From assembly GCA_023213395.1 (NCBI GenBank), contig CM041465.1, positions 103,051,741-103,115,740 on the forward strand: a stretch of DNA of 64,000 nt, given 5' to 3'. Shown piece after piece: positions 34,093 to 48,249 of the stretch. The translations under genes were made by a program, and so were the position numbers. The notes beneath the pieces were generated by a model that made no database searches, was not told where the DNA came from, and saw only the letters and a list, made by a program, of their open reading frames with translations. This DNA comes from Cycas panzhihuaensis (taxonomy: Eukaryota; Cycadophyta). How positions within the stretch are numbered: position 1 is the stretch's first letter; the number at the start of each line of letters is the position of its first letter.

Positions 34093-37000
34093 ATCCTTTT
34101 CAAAATGAAAACAAGTATCAATAAAAAGGGGGGAGAGGAAGGAGGAAATACTCTTCTATCTATTTATTTTGATTTCTTTAAAATAAGTAAAGGGAGGTAA
34201 ATGAAGAAATCTTGTCTTCTCTTTTTTCTTTTATGAAACAAGTGGGGTAAAAGAAAGTCTTTCTACCTTACTTTTATTTTGTTTTTTTTTAATAATAAAA
34301 ATAAAGAGAATGAGAGTAGGTAAAAGAGGTGCACCTAGGATATGCCCATAGACTCAATGATTAACCATCCTCCTCTCTAATGCCACTCTTATGTGTAATT
34401 AGCTTTAACAAATAAGGGAAAAACCACCATATGAAAAATCATATATAATGCAAGAAAGAAATCTATATAAAATTTAGTAATATTTCTTCTTTCCAAGTGG
34501 AGTTATAATGTAAAAATGTTCACCATAATCCTTTAAAAATGCTTGAAATTGGAAGAAAATAGAGTTGAGAGGTAATACCTTTAGAGATGATGTTATAAAA
34601 TTTTGGTAGAGTATCCCTTACTGTATATACAATTTCCAATTTGAATCAGATGGCACGTATGCCGCCAAACAATTCTAAGTAAATTTTGGCAATATAATGA
34701 CTAGCCAAATTGCACTTATGATAGAAAAACGTTTCTTGAAAGATTTAAAATCACTAAAAATCAACTTAGAACATAACTTAAAAGAACATAGCTATGGTGC
34801 CTCATAAGAAAATTTTAGCAAAGTTTCCCCTACTTGTATAGGTACTTCTCAATTTCAAAGGAAGAAGGAAGAAGTAGAGAAGAGGAGGGGAAAGGAAAAA
34901 GAAGCTCCAAACTCCATGCTCATACTACTTGTGAACAAGAGTCTTTAAATTCTCCTCTCAATAGTCAAGTTAGTGGTAAAAGAGCTTATATATATATATA
35001 TAACTAAAAGCAATACTCAAACAAATTAATATACTTATAAAAGATGATAAAAGATGGGAGGTTAACCTTAGAAATGACTGACTTACTACCCTCCAAGGGC
35101 TCCACAATATAAATAATCCTTCCAAGGGGCTTCTTGAGCACTTTTAATAGTGGAAAATTAGCACAACATTATGTAGCTAAGAGAAAAATCCAATGAAACC
35201 AATATCAAATCACATGAATAATGTAAACATAAGATGGCATGCATCTCATAAGCAAGAGTCATATAGTGACAATGATTGCAACTAATTTTGGTAGCATAAC
35301 ATTTCAAAAAATTTCCTCCCCTTCCCCATGGAATGTGGGGAGTACAAATAGACTTGCTAAGGGGATCCCTTGAGTCTCATGGTATAGAAGAAACCATAGG
35401 CAAAATCCATGAATACTCAGTGTATGGATTTGAATAAGTGTAAAATCTAATGTGATTAAGTCAGAATTCAAATAAAAACCATAGATTAAGCAATGGCTTT
35501 TAGGAAGTAATGAAGGGATAAGGATCTATAACATTAAATCTATGTTTCACACACTATAATATGCATTTAATTCTAGTGGCTCAAGAAGTAAAAGATAAGT
35601 TTTTTCTTTTTTTTGAAAAAATCATCAATCACAATTTTATAATATGGTGATGTTGCCTTATTATAAAAAATAGAACATGATAGGCCACCCAGTTGAAATT
35701 TTCTCTTAAGAAAATGGCAATAGGATGAGAGATACCCCATCATAATTTTTATAATGGGATATATGCGCCTTGTTATAAAAAATAGAATGAGATGAGGAAA
35801 TATAATGGACCACAATAAAAGTAACTTGAAAAAAAACCAAAGTTAAAATCTCATTAAAAGTAATGGTAAAACTAGATAATTATCATAAATAAGGGCTAGA
35901 AGTACTCTCAAAGGTGCTTGGGGGTGTTTCCAAATATGTGGGACCTAGGTGAATAAGTAATATGATGCTGGTGGCCATGGTTAGGATTGCCATAGGCTAA
36001 AAAGACACACACACTCATCACCATACCATAAGCAAAACCAACCAATATATACAAGCATACAAATATAACAACTAAAAATTAAATTAAAGCAAGAGTAGTA
36101 AATGCATACCTAATTGACTTGTGTGGCCAATGAATGTTGGATTCTTAGATGGCAGGAAATAAGAACTAAATAAATAAATAAATAAAATAATAAACAAGAA
36201 TAAGGTAAATAAGGAATAAGCAAAATGACAAAATAGTAAATTACTACATTATAAATAATAAAATATAATATAAAATAATAATAGAGTGTTAAATAACTCT
36301 CTCTATCTATCTTTATATCTATATATATCTATATATATATATATATATATACCTTACTTGTGGTTCCCTATTCTAGTTGAGTACTTCAAGGTGTTATGAA
36401 TATCTCTTAAGATATGAAAATGCACTAATGTCATAAATTAAAAAAATACATAGATATATATGAGGGTCCTAAATTGTGTGTAACAACTCCAAGTATGCTT
36501 ATAAAAACATAGCGAACACTTGATGCCTACCAATACTCTCATACTCCTTTCTCTATTTGAGTCAAAAACTCCACTATAACACTCCACTAAGGCTTCTACT
36601 ATATTGACATTCATTGCATAGGTATAAATTCTAAATTTTAACTAGATAAGCAAAATATATGGGAGGATGTTTTCTTAACCTCCTACAAAATTATAGTATG
36701 AAATTATAGCTTAATATAACTTAATGTTTTCCAAGTTGTTTGACTAGATAATGGGAAATAAACCCCACCTCCTATAGATCTTCTAACTATTTACTACAAG
36801 TCAATCTACCAAACTATTGAGAAATAAGAGATGATCCATCTATAGATTTATGATATCTATGTATTGATATTAAGAGGAGTTTAAACCACTTATTTACTTT
36901 TTAATTAGTGGTCTCTAATTGAGTGACATTATCAAAGTTTAAAACAAGGAAGAGATAGCTAGTATTGATGAAGAATAATAGTGGGAGTCTAGTAATACAT

Positions 37001-37915
37001 ACCTCAACTTCTATCTTGAATGCATGCCATAAAAAATGATTTCGAAATGATTAGTTTGATACTAAAATACAAAGAACCCACATGACAAAAATATAGGCAT
37101 GGTGTTTTTAAATGGAAATATATTTTAAATTTAAAATATCACAGTGATGCCCTTTCACCTTTTTACCATTTTATAGGCACCTATTGGATGGTTATTTAGT
37201 GATTATTTATTTGTGATCCACTATAGAATTTATGAGATTTACTCCATTTATTTATAAATTTTGGTAATCAAATAATTATTATAAAAGTATTATTTTAACA
37301 ATTAATAAAAGTAATATTGAATTATGATGTAAAGAATTAGATGAGATGATATTAAAATAAAATGAGAGATAATGAGTAGAAAATAAGAGTAATAAAGAAA
37401 TTAAAACTTATTTTCCATAAGTATATGGACAAACTCTTTGACACAACTTTTTAAGAACCGAATTCATCATTAATTAACTATTGATAAGAAAAATACATAA
37501 TGTAAATATATTTTATTCCATTAAGGTCCCATCTAAGTAAGACCTACTCTACAAGATACCTCTCTAAGAAAATCAAAGAGTGGCTAAAGATTTTAAAGAT
37601 ATAAAATATATTATATTATAATAATTTAAACATATGTATGTATGTATACACACATATATATATATAGTGATACTTTTTATACTATAATAGATATAGGCTG
37701 GACTAAGAATAGATGTATTAGAGATTGATGAGGTTAGCTTACAAGGAAAAGATTCTATTTCACATGCAACAAACCTAAAAACAAGAAAGATCCAAAGAAA
37801 ATGTTCAAAAAACAAAGAGAGTCATTTTCACTTCAAATTCCATTCCATTCAAATCTACCAAAAGATTGTCTAAAATTAGATTTATACAAGTAAAAGCAGG
37901 AAGTCTAAAAACTTC

Positions 37916-37937
37916 TAACCCTAACCCTAACCCTAAA
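37916..37937. repeat. Short telomere-like tract
   Basis: TAACCCTAACCCTAACCC then TAAA: three TTAGGG-type units, not the TTTAGGG type usual in plants. It is too short to mean much and is probably chance or a decayed interstitial repeat. Confidence 0.5.
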
Positions 37938-38969
37938 AACTATTTAATTATGCAAAATACTATGTAATTCCATATTTCTAAGTTAATTCCTACTAAGAAA
38001 AGATAGACCAATAAGGGTCATTATATAAGAGTGACAACTAGTCTAAAATTAACTACTATTTTTAGATATACAAAATAAATCTTAATTTTTAGGTATTTTT
38101 AAATCATTTTTTGGTAGACAAAAACTAGGCCTATTATGGGCCTTTAGCCCTATCCTAGGCTATTTTTGCTTCTTCTTCTCAAATAGACCTTTGATTTGGT
38201 GTTGGAAGGATTAAATTCTGACTACTGAGTCAAAAGTTATGCTTTAATCAATAGACCCCAAAATTTAAAGTAAAATAACTAAAAAAGTGAAAAGTAGATG
38301 GAGTTATAATGAAGGTCTAGATGCTCCCACATCAAAGATTCAAATAAAAGGTTCCCAAATACCACTAATAAAATAAACTTTAAAATTAGAAGAGAGGAGA
38401 AGATTTAATAGATACTTGGTATATGTTAATCTTGCATCCCATTATCATGAGGATATTTACTTGTAATATAGTTCTACACCACTTTTGATTTCTAAACATT
38501 ATAGGTACAAGTTAAGAACACTAGGAAATATAAATGGTACTTATTTCTTTTATTTAGATTAGTTATGATGGATTACATATAATATAACTAGATATTTATT
38601 AATTAATAACAATACATATATTTATAACTAAATAAATATAAGTGGAAGTAAAATTGAGGGTTGAATACCCCCATTTTTATAAAAGAATACTTATTTTCAA
38701 AGAGAAAATATTCAAATCACAAATAAGATTACCTTAACCATACAAGGATGGTGTTAATATCATACTAGTAGGAAGCTTCAGCCTCTACATATACTAAACA
38801 AACACAAACTGTATAGTAAGAGATAGCCAAGAGTTCTCCTCTTTTATATCCTCTTTAAGGAAAATGATCTTGTAAAAGTATAGTTTAGTTGTATAGGATG
38901 ATTATACATTTATATCTCTCTGTAAAATAACTACCATAATCTCCCTAAGAGGTTTTGATAAGTTAAAGA

Positions 38970-39293
38970 TGATGCATACTCACACATATATTTGGCAAGA
39001 ATTTAAGTCAACAATTAATGATATCATGTGGATTTAAAAATATAGCCATTATTAGATATAAAATAAATATCAGACTATCACATGAGATAATAGTTAGCAA
39101 GAATGAGAATGATAATTAGAGATAAAGGCAATAGATGCCAAACATTAAGGCATTAAAGATTTAAAATTAATCCATGGTCAGATAATTTAAATGTCGCAAA
39201 TTTCACTTGAGAGCTCTTACACACACACACAAATTTATTTTAAAGTTGACTACTATAATTAAATAAGATTTAGCATAAGTTTAGCTCTTTATA
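38970..39293 (-). repeat. LARD-like element LTR, left copy
   Basis: It starts at TGATGCATACTCACACA and ends near CTCTTTATA. It shares with the right copy GTAGATGCCAAACA-like, AATTAATCCATGGTCA and (CA)n segments. Followed by an accepted polypurine complement ACCCTCTTTTC. Confidence 0.78.
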
Positions 39294-42200
39294 ATTACCC
39301 TCTTTTCAAGACACATTTCCTTTAAAGTGTTTTATTTTCATCACCTTGCTCTTGATGGATCCATGACTTGAAATGCTTCACCTAAGAAGCATGAAATAGA
39401 AATGTGCATCTTAGTCCACCACCTACTATAGCATTGATATCATATGAGGTTAGTCCAACTTTGTGCCATATTCTATAAATAAGCCATATATATGCTCTTC
39501 TTATTTATGATAATAAGATATCCTTGATAACTTTTATGTATGATATTATATGTAGAAAATCTTAAAACTTGTATGTTAAGGGTTTAACTTATTGGTAGTC
39601 CTATGTCTAGTTTCTACATTATACCCATAGGAAATTTTGCTCAAGATACATAATTAGGATGAGGGCAAGAGGATGAAGTTGGTATAAATAAAAGGCATAA
39701 ATTAGGATATACAATTGGGGTTTTCTAGTTATGAGTTGATAACTAAATAGGTGATGAGATGGGCATAGTAAGTATTTTGTGTTGGCAAGAGATTCAGTGG
39801 GGGACATACACGAGATGTATGTCATGGACAACAATGTAATATGAATATTTGTAACAGAGTCATAGGCTAACAAAGTAAGATAATGGATAGGAGAGAGACT
39901 TGGTGGTAATAAGTGTAGAGGGTTTGGAAGAGGATAAAGAGTAAGAGAGTAAAGATGATTAATACAACTTTAATCAGGGATTAAACCATGAGGGATGTGG
40001 AAGGCTTAAATGAAATGGATGAGAAACAAAGCCTAAGGAATATGACTAGTGTATAATAAAGATAGAAATTATGTAAAATTAATATGGAGGAATTGAAGAG
40101 TAGGGTCATGGTGATAAGAGATAAGGATAATAAACAAGACAGTGGAATAGAAGAATGTAAGGGGGATGTGTACAAAGTAGTTATTAAAATAAGGGAAACA
40201 AAGAGTAAAATTTCTATTCATTAGGGATAAGATTTGGGGATGACTTATGTGTATGATTAATAAAAAAATAAGAGGTAAGAAATGGGGAAAATAATGTACA
40301 TTCTCCATAAATAAGAGAGAAGGAAGTAGGGGGTGAAACTTGGAGAGTAGGTGAAGGTTAGCAGGGGAGTTAAAAAGTATGATTGAGGTTTTAGAGTAAT
40401 GCATACATGGGATTATGAGGGGGGAAATAGATAGTGAGGTAATCTACTATGAATTATGTATGGTAAAATCTCAAGGAAGGAGATGTGATAAGTAAAATAA
40501 ATTAACATTAAAGTGGGGTTAATGATCAAAAATTTATAAACATATGAAAGAGATACATAAGAAATTAGTATTAAAATATAGGTATGAAAAAAAGATACGG
40601 GTGGAATAGAGTGTGAATAAGATTAGGGGACAACACTTACATGGAGAATATGGGGGACTAATGGAGAATTAAGGCTAGATTATATAATGGAAATTCTATA
40701 TGTAAATGCAACGAGGAGAGAGATTTAGGACATAAGAAAAATAAGGAATAAGGATAACTTATATTAGGGGTAAGACTAGGCTGTGGCATATATAAGGGAT
40801 TTATAGGAGGATAAGAAATGTGAATTAGGGGAGACAATGAATAACTTACATAAATAAGTGATAAGGAGCAACAAAGGAGATGTGTGAGAATTATGAATAA
40901 TAGTATAGGTAATGAAGAAGACAAAAGCTTAGGAAATAAGACATGTATATAGAATGACTAGAGGATAATGGTAAAGTAATCATAATGGAAGAGTGATTTT
41001 AATGAGGTCATACAGAAGAGATATATAGATCAGTACTTAAGGATTAGTGAGAGGGGTGATGGAAGATAGAAATGTCATTTATTAGATAACTTTAAGGGTG
41101 GAGAGGGAAACAATGAGGACTTCTAAGAGGGATGTATATTAATAAAGTTAAGGAATAAGGAGAGTAGAGCATTAGGAAGAGGATGAGGGATTTCATCATG
41201 TAATTTTTTTTCTTTATAGATTTCTTAGGCAATAAATCAAAATGAAAAGAGGTTTATAGGTGGATGAACCCAAGGGGGGCTAAAATTTTTCCTATTAGAA
41301 GCTATAATTAAAGATCTTAAGATATAATTTCACTTTGGGCTCTTGTTAAGTGGGGGTATAGAATTTTCTAATGCCAAGCAACTCAAAAGTTCAAGAGTAA
41401 CAATGAAACTACTAAAAGAAATAGAAAATGAAAAATAGGGTTTGGCTCACTATTATTACCTCATTAGAGATAACATGTTACTCTAATTCTGTAGTTGATT
41501 TTTCTTCATTCTTACTTTGATGTAAAATTTGCTTCACATAGTTCTTATATATCAATAGGTTCTTATTATAATTCCTCATATGCGAGTTGTTTACTTACTC
41601 TTGATGAGTTATGCTTCCTACTTATATATGAGCTCTTCCTCTCCTTCATTTAATGACTTCTTTCTATAATAATACTTAACTAAGTGTGTTATGGTTGTCT
41701 CCCTATCTATTAGATATGATGTGACTTTGTAACTTTGAATATATTTAATGAAAATTTCTTAGATACTCTCTATCATTGATTAGTTATCCTAGTAGATACC
41801 TTTTCCATTATAAAACCCCTAATGTAATATATTTCAATACCACAGAATGCTCAATGATGATATTAGACAAAGCTAATAAATCCCTAAAAGATGAACATAT
41901 ATAAAAAATACCAATTAGAGTTCCCACAAGTAAAAACTTCTATAAATCTAAAAATGTAAACCAAGAAGTAAAAAACTTAGTTGAACATGCTCATTTAAAA
42001 TAGGATACTCTTATTCTAAGTTAGGAATCTATGACTTCAACAAGTGTATTCTAGTCTTAATATCTTAGGTGGTTCAAATCTTTAGTAATGAGTCACAACT
42101 CTTTATCATTAAGATGAATTACAATTGATTAAAATCTTCTATCTTTTCCTATATGTGGAGTATAGAATGAAGAGTCATGCCTATTTTCTATATGTAAGAT

Positions 42201-43734
42201 GTTGAAATATTTTCCACCATTCTCATAGACATGATTGAGGGATATCTTTTATTGACCTCCCCTTTGTATCTAGGGATCTATGACTTGTGTTCAAGACTAT
42301 TTCATCTTCATCTCCTACTAGTTACACTAATTTATCTTTTTAAATATTCAGTAGTCCTATTAGTTGAATGTCCACTATTCTCCTACCTACATGTTAGGGC
42401 TCCTGTGTGTTAGCATCTTCCACCTTCCTCATCATTGGCATTTTTCACCTTCCTTCCCACAATTTTTAGCATGATGGGTCATCTTTATATATATGGAAAG
42501 CTCCAAATATTTTAGTCACTAACCTTTGCAAGCTCATCAATACTAGTGTAATACACCTATATATTTAAATACTTATGTGTCTCATGTGGACACTGACATC
42601 TTCTTCTCCCCTTATCTATAAGTGTTTCATATTTATTTACATATGCATGATGGAACTAGACCTATAATAAATTCAAGTTTAAATATTTTCTCCCTTGAAT
42701 ACTTCATTTCCATATATTTCATATTTATATGCCTCAAACCTATAAATAATTAAAATTTACATATGCCCTCACTTACTCATATTTTACTTTCATCTATTAT
42801 AGGACTAGACCTACAAGTAATACCCTCCCTTACTATGATGGGATGAGACCAGTGAGGAATGCCCTCCTTTCTACATCTTATCTTCTACCTTAGTGTGCAC
42901 AAAGATGCATTATTCATCTATTAGAATTTAGAATAATTCATGAGTCTTATACATGGGTCTATGCAAGGTCTTAATAGTAAAAGATAGATTCCCTTAGTAG
43001 TACATAGTTCATCTACTAGAATATAGTGTAGTTCAAAGTTATACTTCATAAGTATTATTTGTGGATCAATATGAGGTATCAATAGCAAAGATGAATTCCC
43101 TTAGTTGTTTCCTATTGGATAGATCCCTTAATTACATCAATAATAGTTCATATATTAGTTAGTGATAAGGTTAGAATACTTTGTATATTATCCAAGGTTT
43201 ATATGATTTAAAAGTTAGCCTAGCACATTCAATAAGTTAAGATATTAAAAATTACTTCATCTACTGAGGAGGGGGGATGGCTTCATGGTCCTTCATTTAC
43301 ATGCTTTACTCCACTTCATCTACCCCAATTATGCACCACAACAAGTCATTTCTCACTTTGTTTATCACTACCAATGCCTCACTCACTTTATTTATCTAGC
43401 TTTAAATATGTACTTTAAAATATATTCCCTTCTTCTAAATACACTTCTATCTCATCTACACATATGAGCATTTATGATGTGGACTTTATTTTTCTTATTA
43501 TTTAGCCAAATGATATAAGGAGAAATTTAAATATACATCTTTTAAATCCAAAATTAGCCTACCTCTTAACTCATGCCTTTTAAATTTATGCTTTTCCCTT
43601 ATGGGATATTAGGTCAAGTGGTTTCATTGCCTTTAACAACTTCTCATAAGATTAAATAGTCACTGTATACTATTTTAATCAACATCTAAAAAGTTCATCA
43701 AATAATGTTGAATGTGCTTTACTCTAATACCAAA
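39294..43734. other. Interior of the LARD-like element
   Basis: No protein recognised. 39650-41170 is strongly purine-rich on the plus strand (GGA, AGG, TAAG words); 41450-43650 is pyrimidine-rich (CTT, CCT, TTC words). Ser/Leu/Pro/Ile-rich frames on the minus strand (40069-40404, 40658-40924) and plus-strand frames at 42231-42413 and 43285-43467 are products of that bias. Confidence 0.6.
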
Positions 43735-44052
43735 TAATACACCCACACATATATTCAATAAGAATTTAAGTTAATAATTAATAATAGTATAGACATTCAA
43801 TGAGATAACCATAATAAAACATTGAAATAAATATTAGAATGTCTCATGAGATAATAATCAAAGAGAGTGAGAATAATAATCAATGATAATGGTGGTAGAT
43901 GCCAAACACTAAGGTGCTAAAGATTTGTAATTAATCCATGGTCAAAGAATTAAACTATTATAAATTTCTCTTAAGGATCATGCACACACACACACATTTC
44001 ATATCTAACTTTCATAATTAAGTAAGATTTAACATAGATGTAGCCCTTTACA
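43735..44052 (-). repeat. LARD-like element LTR, right copy
   Basis: It begins TAATACACCCACACATATATT beside the primer site and ends TAGCCCTTTACA (CA terminus kept). Confidence 0.78.
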
Positions 44053-44714
44053 AAAGTGATCATTAAAGGGCCAACAATAAATTTTAGATGAGTTCTTCTC
44101 TATTTTATTGAAATCTTGTTCTTTAGAAAAGGTCTTCTTCTTTAAAATGACCATTATCCAAATAACATGGAAGAAATGGATTTATATATATCTATTTTAG
44201 CTCAAAATCTCACACAAATTAGCATATGGCATCTAAAATATTATGAATATTAGTTTTGAGCAAGATTGAGGCCAATTATATGTAAGAAAATGTTATTTAG
44301 GTCAAAGTGACCAAAAATACCATTTGTTTCCTTGAAAGCACCATCAATTTTTAGAGCCACTAAAAACTAACTTAAACCTATTTTAAATTTATAAAAAACT
44401 AATAGAAATTAGAATTTGGTATCTTTAAAATATCTTTTGTTTATCCTTAATCTCTAGAAACTATCTAATTATTAATAAGGTTGTGTTTTAAGTACTAGCA
44501 AATTTCCCCTTACTAATCAAGGTAACAAAGATGTGAAATTATAGACATAGGCTAATAATCAATATAGGCACATTAGAAGTAAAACATCCTTCTCCCTATA
44601 TACTATTGACCTACTACCATTTTATTGATTTTATACTACTACTACCATCATTTAAAGGAAGTGTGTATATAAGGACCATCCACTTGTGGTTATGGAAAAT
44701 AAAGCAAGTGTAAG

Positions 44715-44745
<31 letters not shown>

Positions 44746-46960
44746 GCTTAAATGTGTATGGACAAATCCCATCCTCATGATAAAACATGTAATATTAATC
44801 CTAATAAAAATGATGAGTAATTCTATAATCTTATGATTTCTTAAACTAATCAATGGAAGTAGTGAGGAGGTTGCATTATGAACAAACATTTATAGTTAGT
44901 GGCTAAGTCACTATGCTATGTTAAATATCATAATTTAGGATCACTGTGTTAACTTTTATAAGGAAGTAATCCACTAGAATATCTATATGGAATTCATAAG
45001 TATTTTAATATAGAATTAGTATTAATAAATGACACCAACAAGTATTATATAATATAACTAATATTGATGATGCCTCTGTATTAACCTCTAGGGGGTTATT
45101 AGACTTTATGGACTCTTATAGTAGTGTCAACTCATGAATTGGTCAAGAATAATACAAGGTGGGTCGGGCTTCTATGGATCAAGGGTAAGAAAATAACTTA
45201 AGAAAAGGCTAAAAAGGTAAGGGAGAGAAATCCTATCATGATCTAGAACTTGATCACATGCTATATCACATGTCATATATATTGCTACAAGTGTTAACCA
45301 TTCCAAACGTACCATCTTGTATTGTTTATCAAACTTAATGCTTTAATGTTGACTATACTAATGCTAGAAATCACATTTAATATTACTATTTTATTTATAT
45401 GGTTTATATATGATGTATGAAGATATAATTATTACTATTCATGGTGACCCATAAAGCATAAGGCCTTATAATATAAACATAGATAATCAAAGCACTTTAG
45501 AAGAATAGACTACAAATAGCTTTTATAGGGATCTCAACTATTTTAACCATTTTTATTAGAGATTTACCTCTAATTAAGATAATCCATAATAGATAAGAGG
45601 GAAATAGAGGCCAAACCTTTATGGAATATGGTGGAGTATAACTCCAAGAGAAGGATCCCATTTAAAGTTAAAACAGTCTGGGATTCCCTTTAACTTTAGA
45701 GCTCACATAATAAAGAAAACTTATGTTAGGGACAATACAAGATCAAGAAGTCTCTAGTTATTTTTCTTTGCCTTAATTCATATAATAAGTGATGCGTGAA
45801 TCTTATATAGTATGTGATCTGGCTTAGGCACAATACATAAGAAACATAGGGTGTTTAAGAAATTAATTATGAGGAAGGGTAGGTAAGAAAGAGATGGATA
45901 AGGAGAATGCATAACTAATTACTATTAAATAGGAAACATATAGGGCTCCCACCTAAATTTATCAAGTTATTGGTAATAGAAAGGAGTAGGACCCTTATCT
46001 AAGGATGAGTCCTAATGGTAAAAAATTAGAATATCTCAATATAGTACCAATATTTTGGTTGAAATTATTATTGTCTAGTTTTTTTTTTATTATTATTATC
46101 ATTTAATGCTACGAAGAACCTATAGATAAGTAAATTAAATAACCATCTAAATTACAAATATTTAGTATTAATTACCTTTTTAGCCTTGGATTAATATGAA
46201 GTTATGGTTATACAAGAGGGCCTATTGAATGTTGATGATTAGTTTTTTTAAGATTCTCCTATATTACTTTGTGTAGGTATAGATAAAGTAGGTCAAAGTA
46301 TGTTTGGTTCATCTATAATAACATGTTATAGAAAGTTGTACTTATTTAGATATAGTGATAACAATGGATTCGTCTTCATATAGCCCTCATCTTATCATCA
46401 CAATACAATTGTTAAGGAGGAATTTCATTACCATGAATGTTTATAACATGCTCACATGCATGGCCTATATCTAGTCTCTCCCAAGTAACATATTATAAGG
46501 CAACAACTAATCTGTAACTTCCACATCTAATATTATAATAAAACCTTTAAAGGTATGGGTAAATATATAATTTGTATGCTTAGGTTTATGTAGGAAACTA
46601 TCAAAGACTTATATAATTAATATAGAAGGGAATATTCATTGGAAATTTAATTGTTAGAAGGTTTTAAGTGCATAACTAAACATGTTGAAATGTAATCAAT
46701 AACACATGGTGATACCTATTATTTAGATATAGTAGTATCTATATAAAAGGAAGGACATGGATCTTGATCATCTTTCCTTATGGTTTTATGATTAAACATT
46801 ATCACTCATACTATATTTATGTTAATGGTCCTAATGACATTAAGAAGAGGTTTTATATATTTAAGGTTTTCTTTAAGGACCCTTTTTGCTTCTATGATCA
46901 CATCGTATTTTAGGATATAACTATAGAGGTTCCTAAGAACTTTATTTATCAAGTCATTTC
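44053..46960. other. Anonymous AT-rich sequence
   Basis: No gene, LTR or retroelement protein recognised. It contains (TA)n at 44715-44743. The frame at 44614-44889 overlaps that microsatellite and is spurious. Confidence 0.55.
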
Positions 46961-47329
46961 TAAAGAGAAATATCAAAGAGGAATATCATAATAACATAAC
47001 TTAAATCAATGTAAAAAGTAAATAACTAATAAGATCCAAGCACATCAACAAAGAACAACTAGAGATTCAAGTTTAAGCATAGATCATTTTATTAATTTGA
47101 GAAATAACTAAATAATTACAAAGTGAAAACTCCATCTCTCTTCTCATCCACTCCTCCCCCTTTACATGTGCCATTGTAAAAGAATATATAGATATAATTT
47201 TATAAGATACCACCTTGAAATATTACAATATAATGGGCATAAACCATGGGTTAAAAAAGATGCCTAAAGGGGCTCAAGTGTAATGCATATACCTATGTAA
47301 CATCTACAAAGTGTTCAACGTATTTAACA
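46961..47329 (-). repeat. Copia-2 LTR, left (3')
   Basis: It starts TAAAGAGAAATATC and ends TATTTAACA. It is followed by ATCTCCTGCTT, a decayed polypurine complement. Confidence 0.85.
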
Positions 47330-47399
47330 ATCTCCTGCTTATTAAATAATTTATAAGAAACCTCTATACATAACTACTAAATTCCAAAATCATAAATAC

Positions 47400-47739
47400 C
47401 CATTACTTTTCTATACCATTTAAATCTTTTTGTACTAATAGCCTTAATTAATGAGTCTACAACATTCTCATGTATAGAAACCCTCTGTAAGTCCACCTTT
47501 TGGAATCAACCATTTCTCTTATAAAGTATAATTACACATCGATATACTTCAATGAAGCATGAAAATATGGTTCTTCACCAGATAAATTATACTTTGACTG
47601 CCACAATCTATCCTCATGATTTTTTACCTAGAACTAATATCTGTGTATAATATCTATAACCAAACTGCTTCCTTGCATGTATGAGTAGCTACAATATACT
47701 TTGTTTTATGTTTAATAATATAATTTATTTCTTTGATGA
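47400..47739 (-). pseudogene. Copia-2 RNase H, C-terminal part
   Basis: The minus strand reads TKYIVATHTCKEAVWL (about 47650-47700), CGSQSIIYLVKN (about 47575-47610), then HASLKYIDV and LYFIREMVD (about 47510-47560). The tail is VDLQRVSIHENVVDSLIKA and KRFKW (about 47420-47500), the conserved end of Copia pol. The N-terminal half of RNase H is missing. Confidence 0.87.
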
Positions 47740-48150
47740 TTATTTTAAGCTATATAATGACTTTTTCAATGTATACACTAAATTCTCCTTACCTATAACC
47801 TTAAAACCTTTGGGATGTAATATATAAATTTCTTCCTCAAGGTCACCATGAAGAAAAGTTGTTTTTATATTCATTTGATCCACCTTGAGATTATTGGCAA
47901 CTACTATATATAATAGAAATCTAATTGAAGATAATTTTATAATAGGAGAAAACACCTCATTAAAATCTATTCCATTTATCTAGGAACAACCCTTTGCTAC
48001 TAAATGGACCTTATACTTTTCCACAATACCATCTGCCTAAAACTTCTTCTTAAATATTTATTTATTATCAATAAGTTTTCTACCATTTGGAAGATTCACC
48101 CAATCCCATATTTCATTCCTGTCTAAGGCCATCATTTCTTCTTCCATGGC
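47740..48150 (-). pseudogene. Copia-2 reverse transcriptase, N-terminal half only
   Basis: It begins EEEMMALDRNEIWDWVNLP (about 48090-48150), then VEKYKVHLVAKGCS (about 47990-48030), NGIDFNEVFSPIIKLSS (about 47925-47980), VDQMNIKTTFLHGDLEEEIY (about 47830-47890) and KKSLYSLK (47740-47763). Relatives continue with QAPRQWY and the YVDD catalytic box, but here the reading passes within about 40 bases into RNase H. The catalytic palm is therefore deleted, not merely mutated. The longest intact frame is 47740-47955. Confidence 0.9.
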
Positions 48151-48249
48151 TTTCTTCTAATTGACTTATATTTTGATGCAAAATCTTCATCTCTTATCTT
48201 AAATTGCATCTCCTTAGAGTCATCCTCCTTTAGTACTTCTTCCTACTTT

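Larger units (their letters stand above)
33750..38969. other. Anonymous AT-rich sequence
   Basis: 5.2 kb with no recognisable protein, LTR pair or RNA gene. It holds simple repeats (CT)n at 34053-34090 and (TA)n at 34986-35002 and 36332-36351, a (TAAA)n-like patch near 36170-36190, and a three-unit TAACCC tract at 37916-37937. It may be the 5' leader of TatB (Ogre-like leaders are long), but nothing shows this. Confidence 0.5.
38970..44052 (-). mobile_element. Non-coding LTR retrotransposon derivative (LARD-like)
   Basis: Diverged direct repeats at 38970-39293 and 43735-44052 act as LTRs. At 43718-43734 the minus strand reads TTTGGTATTAGAGTAAAG, an initiator tRNA-Met primer site at the inner edge of the right LTR, fixing the orientation. 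The 4.4-kb interior has no readable gag or pol in any frame that I can recognise. Flanks AAAGA (38965-38969) and AAAGT (44053-44057) may be a decayed target duplication. The interior shows a striking switch of strand composition (see findings). Confidence 0.75.

Noticed and set aside
33894-34121. Frame with an Arg-Glu repeat
   Set aside because: Produced by the (CT)n microsatellite at 34053-34090.
37058-37085. Possible primer-binding site (minus strand TTTTAGTATCAAAC)
   Set aside because: No LTR pair could be found around it and the match is weak.
37916-37937. TTAGGG-type telomere repeat
   Set aside because: Only about three units, with no subtelomeric context; too short to infer a telomere or chromosome fusion.
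40069-40924. Ser/Leu/Pro-rich open frames (111 and 88 residues) on the minus strand
   Set aside because: They arise from the strongly pyrimidine-biased strand, with no domain, membrane-protein pattern or relative recognised.
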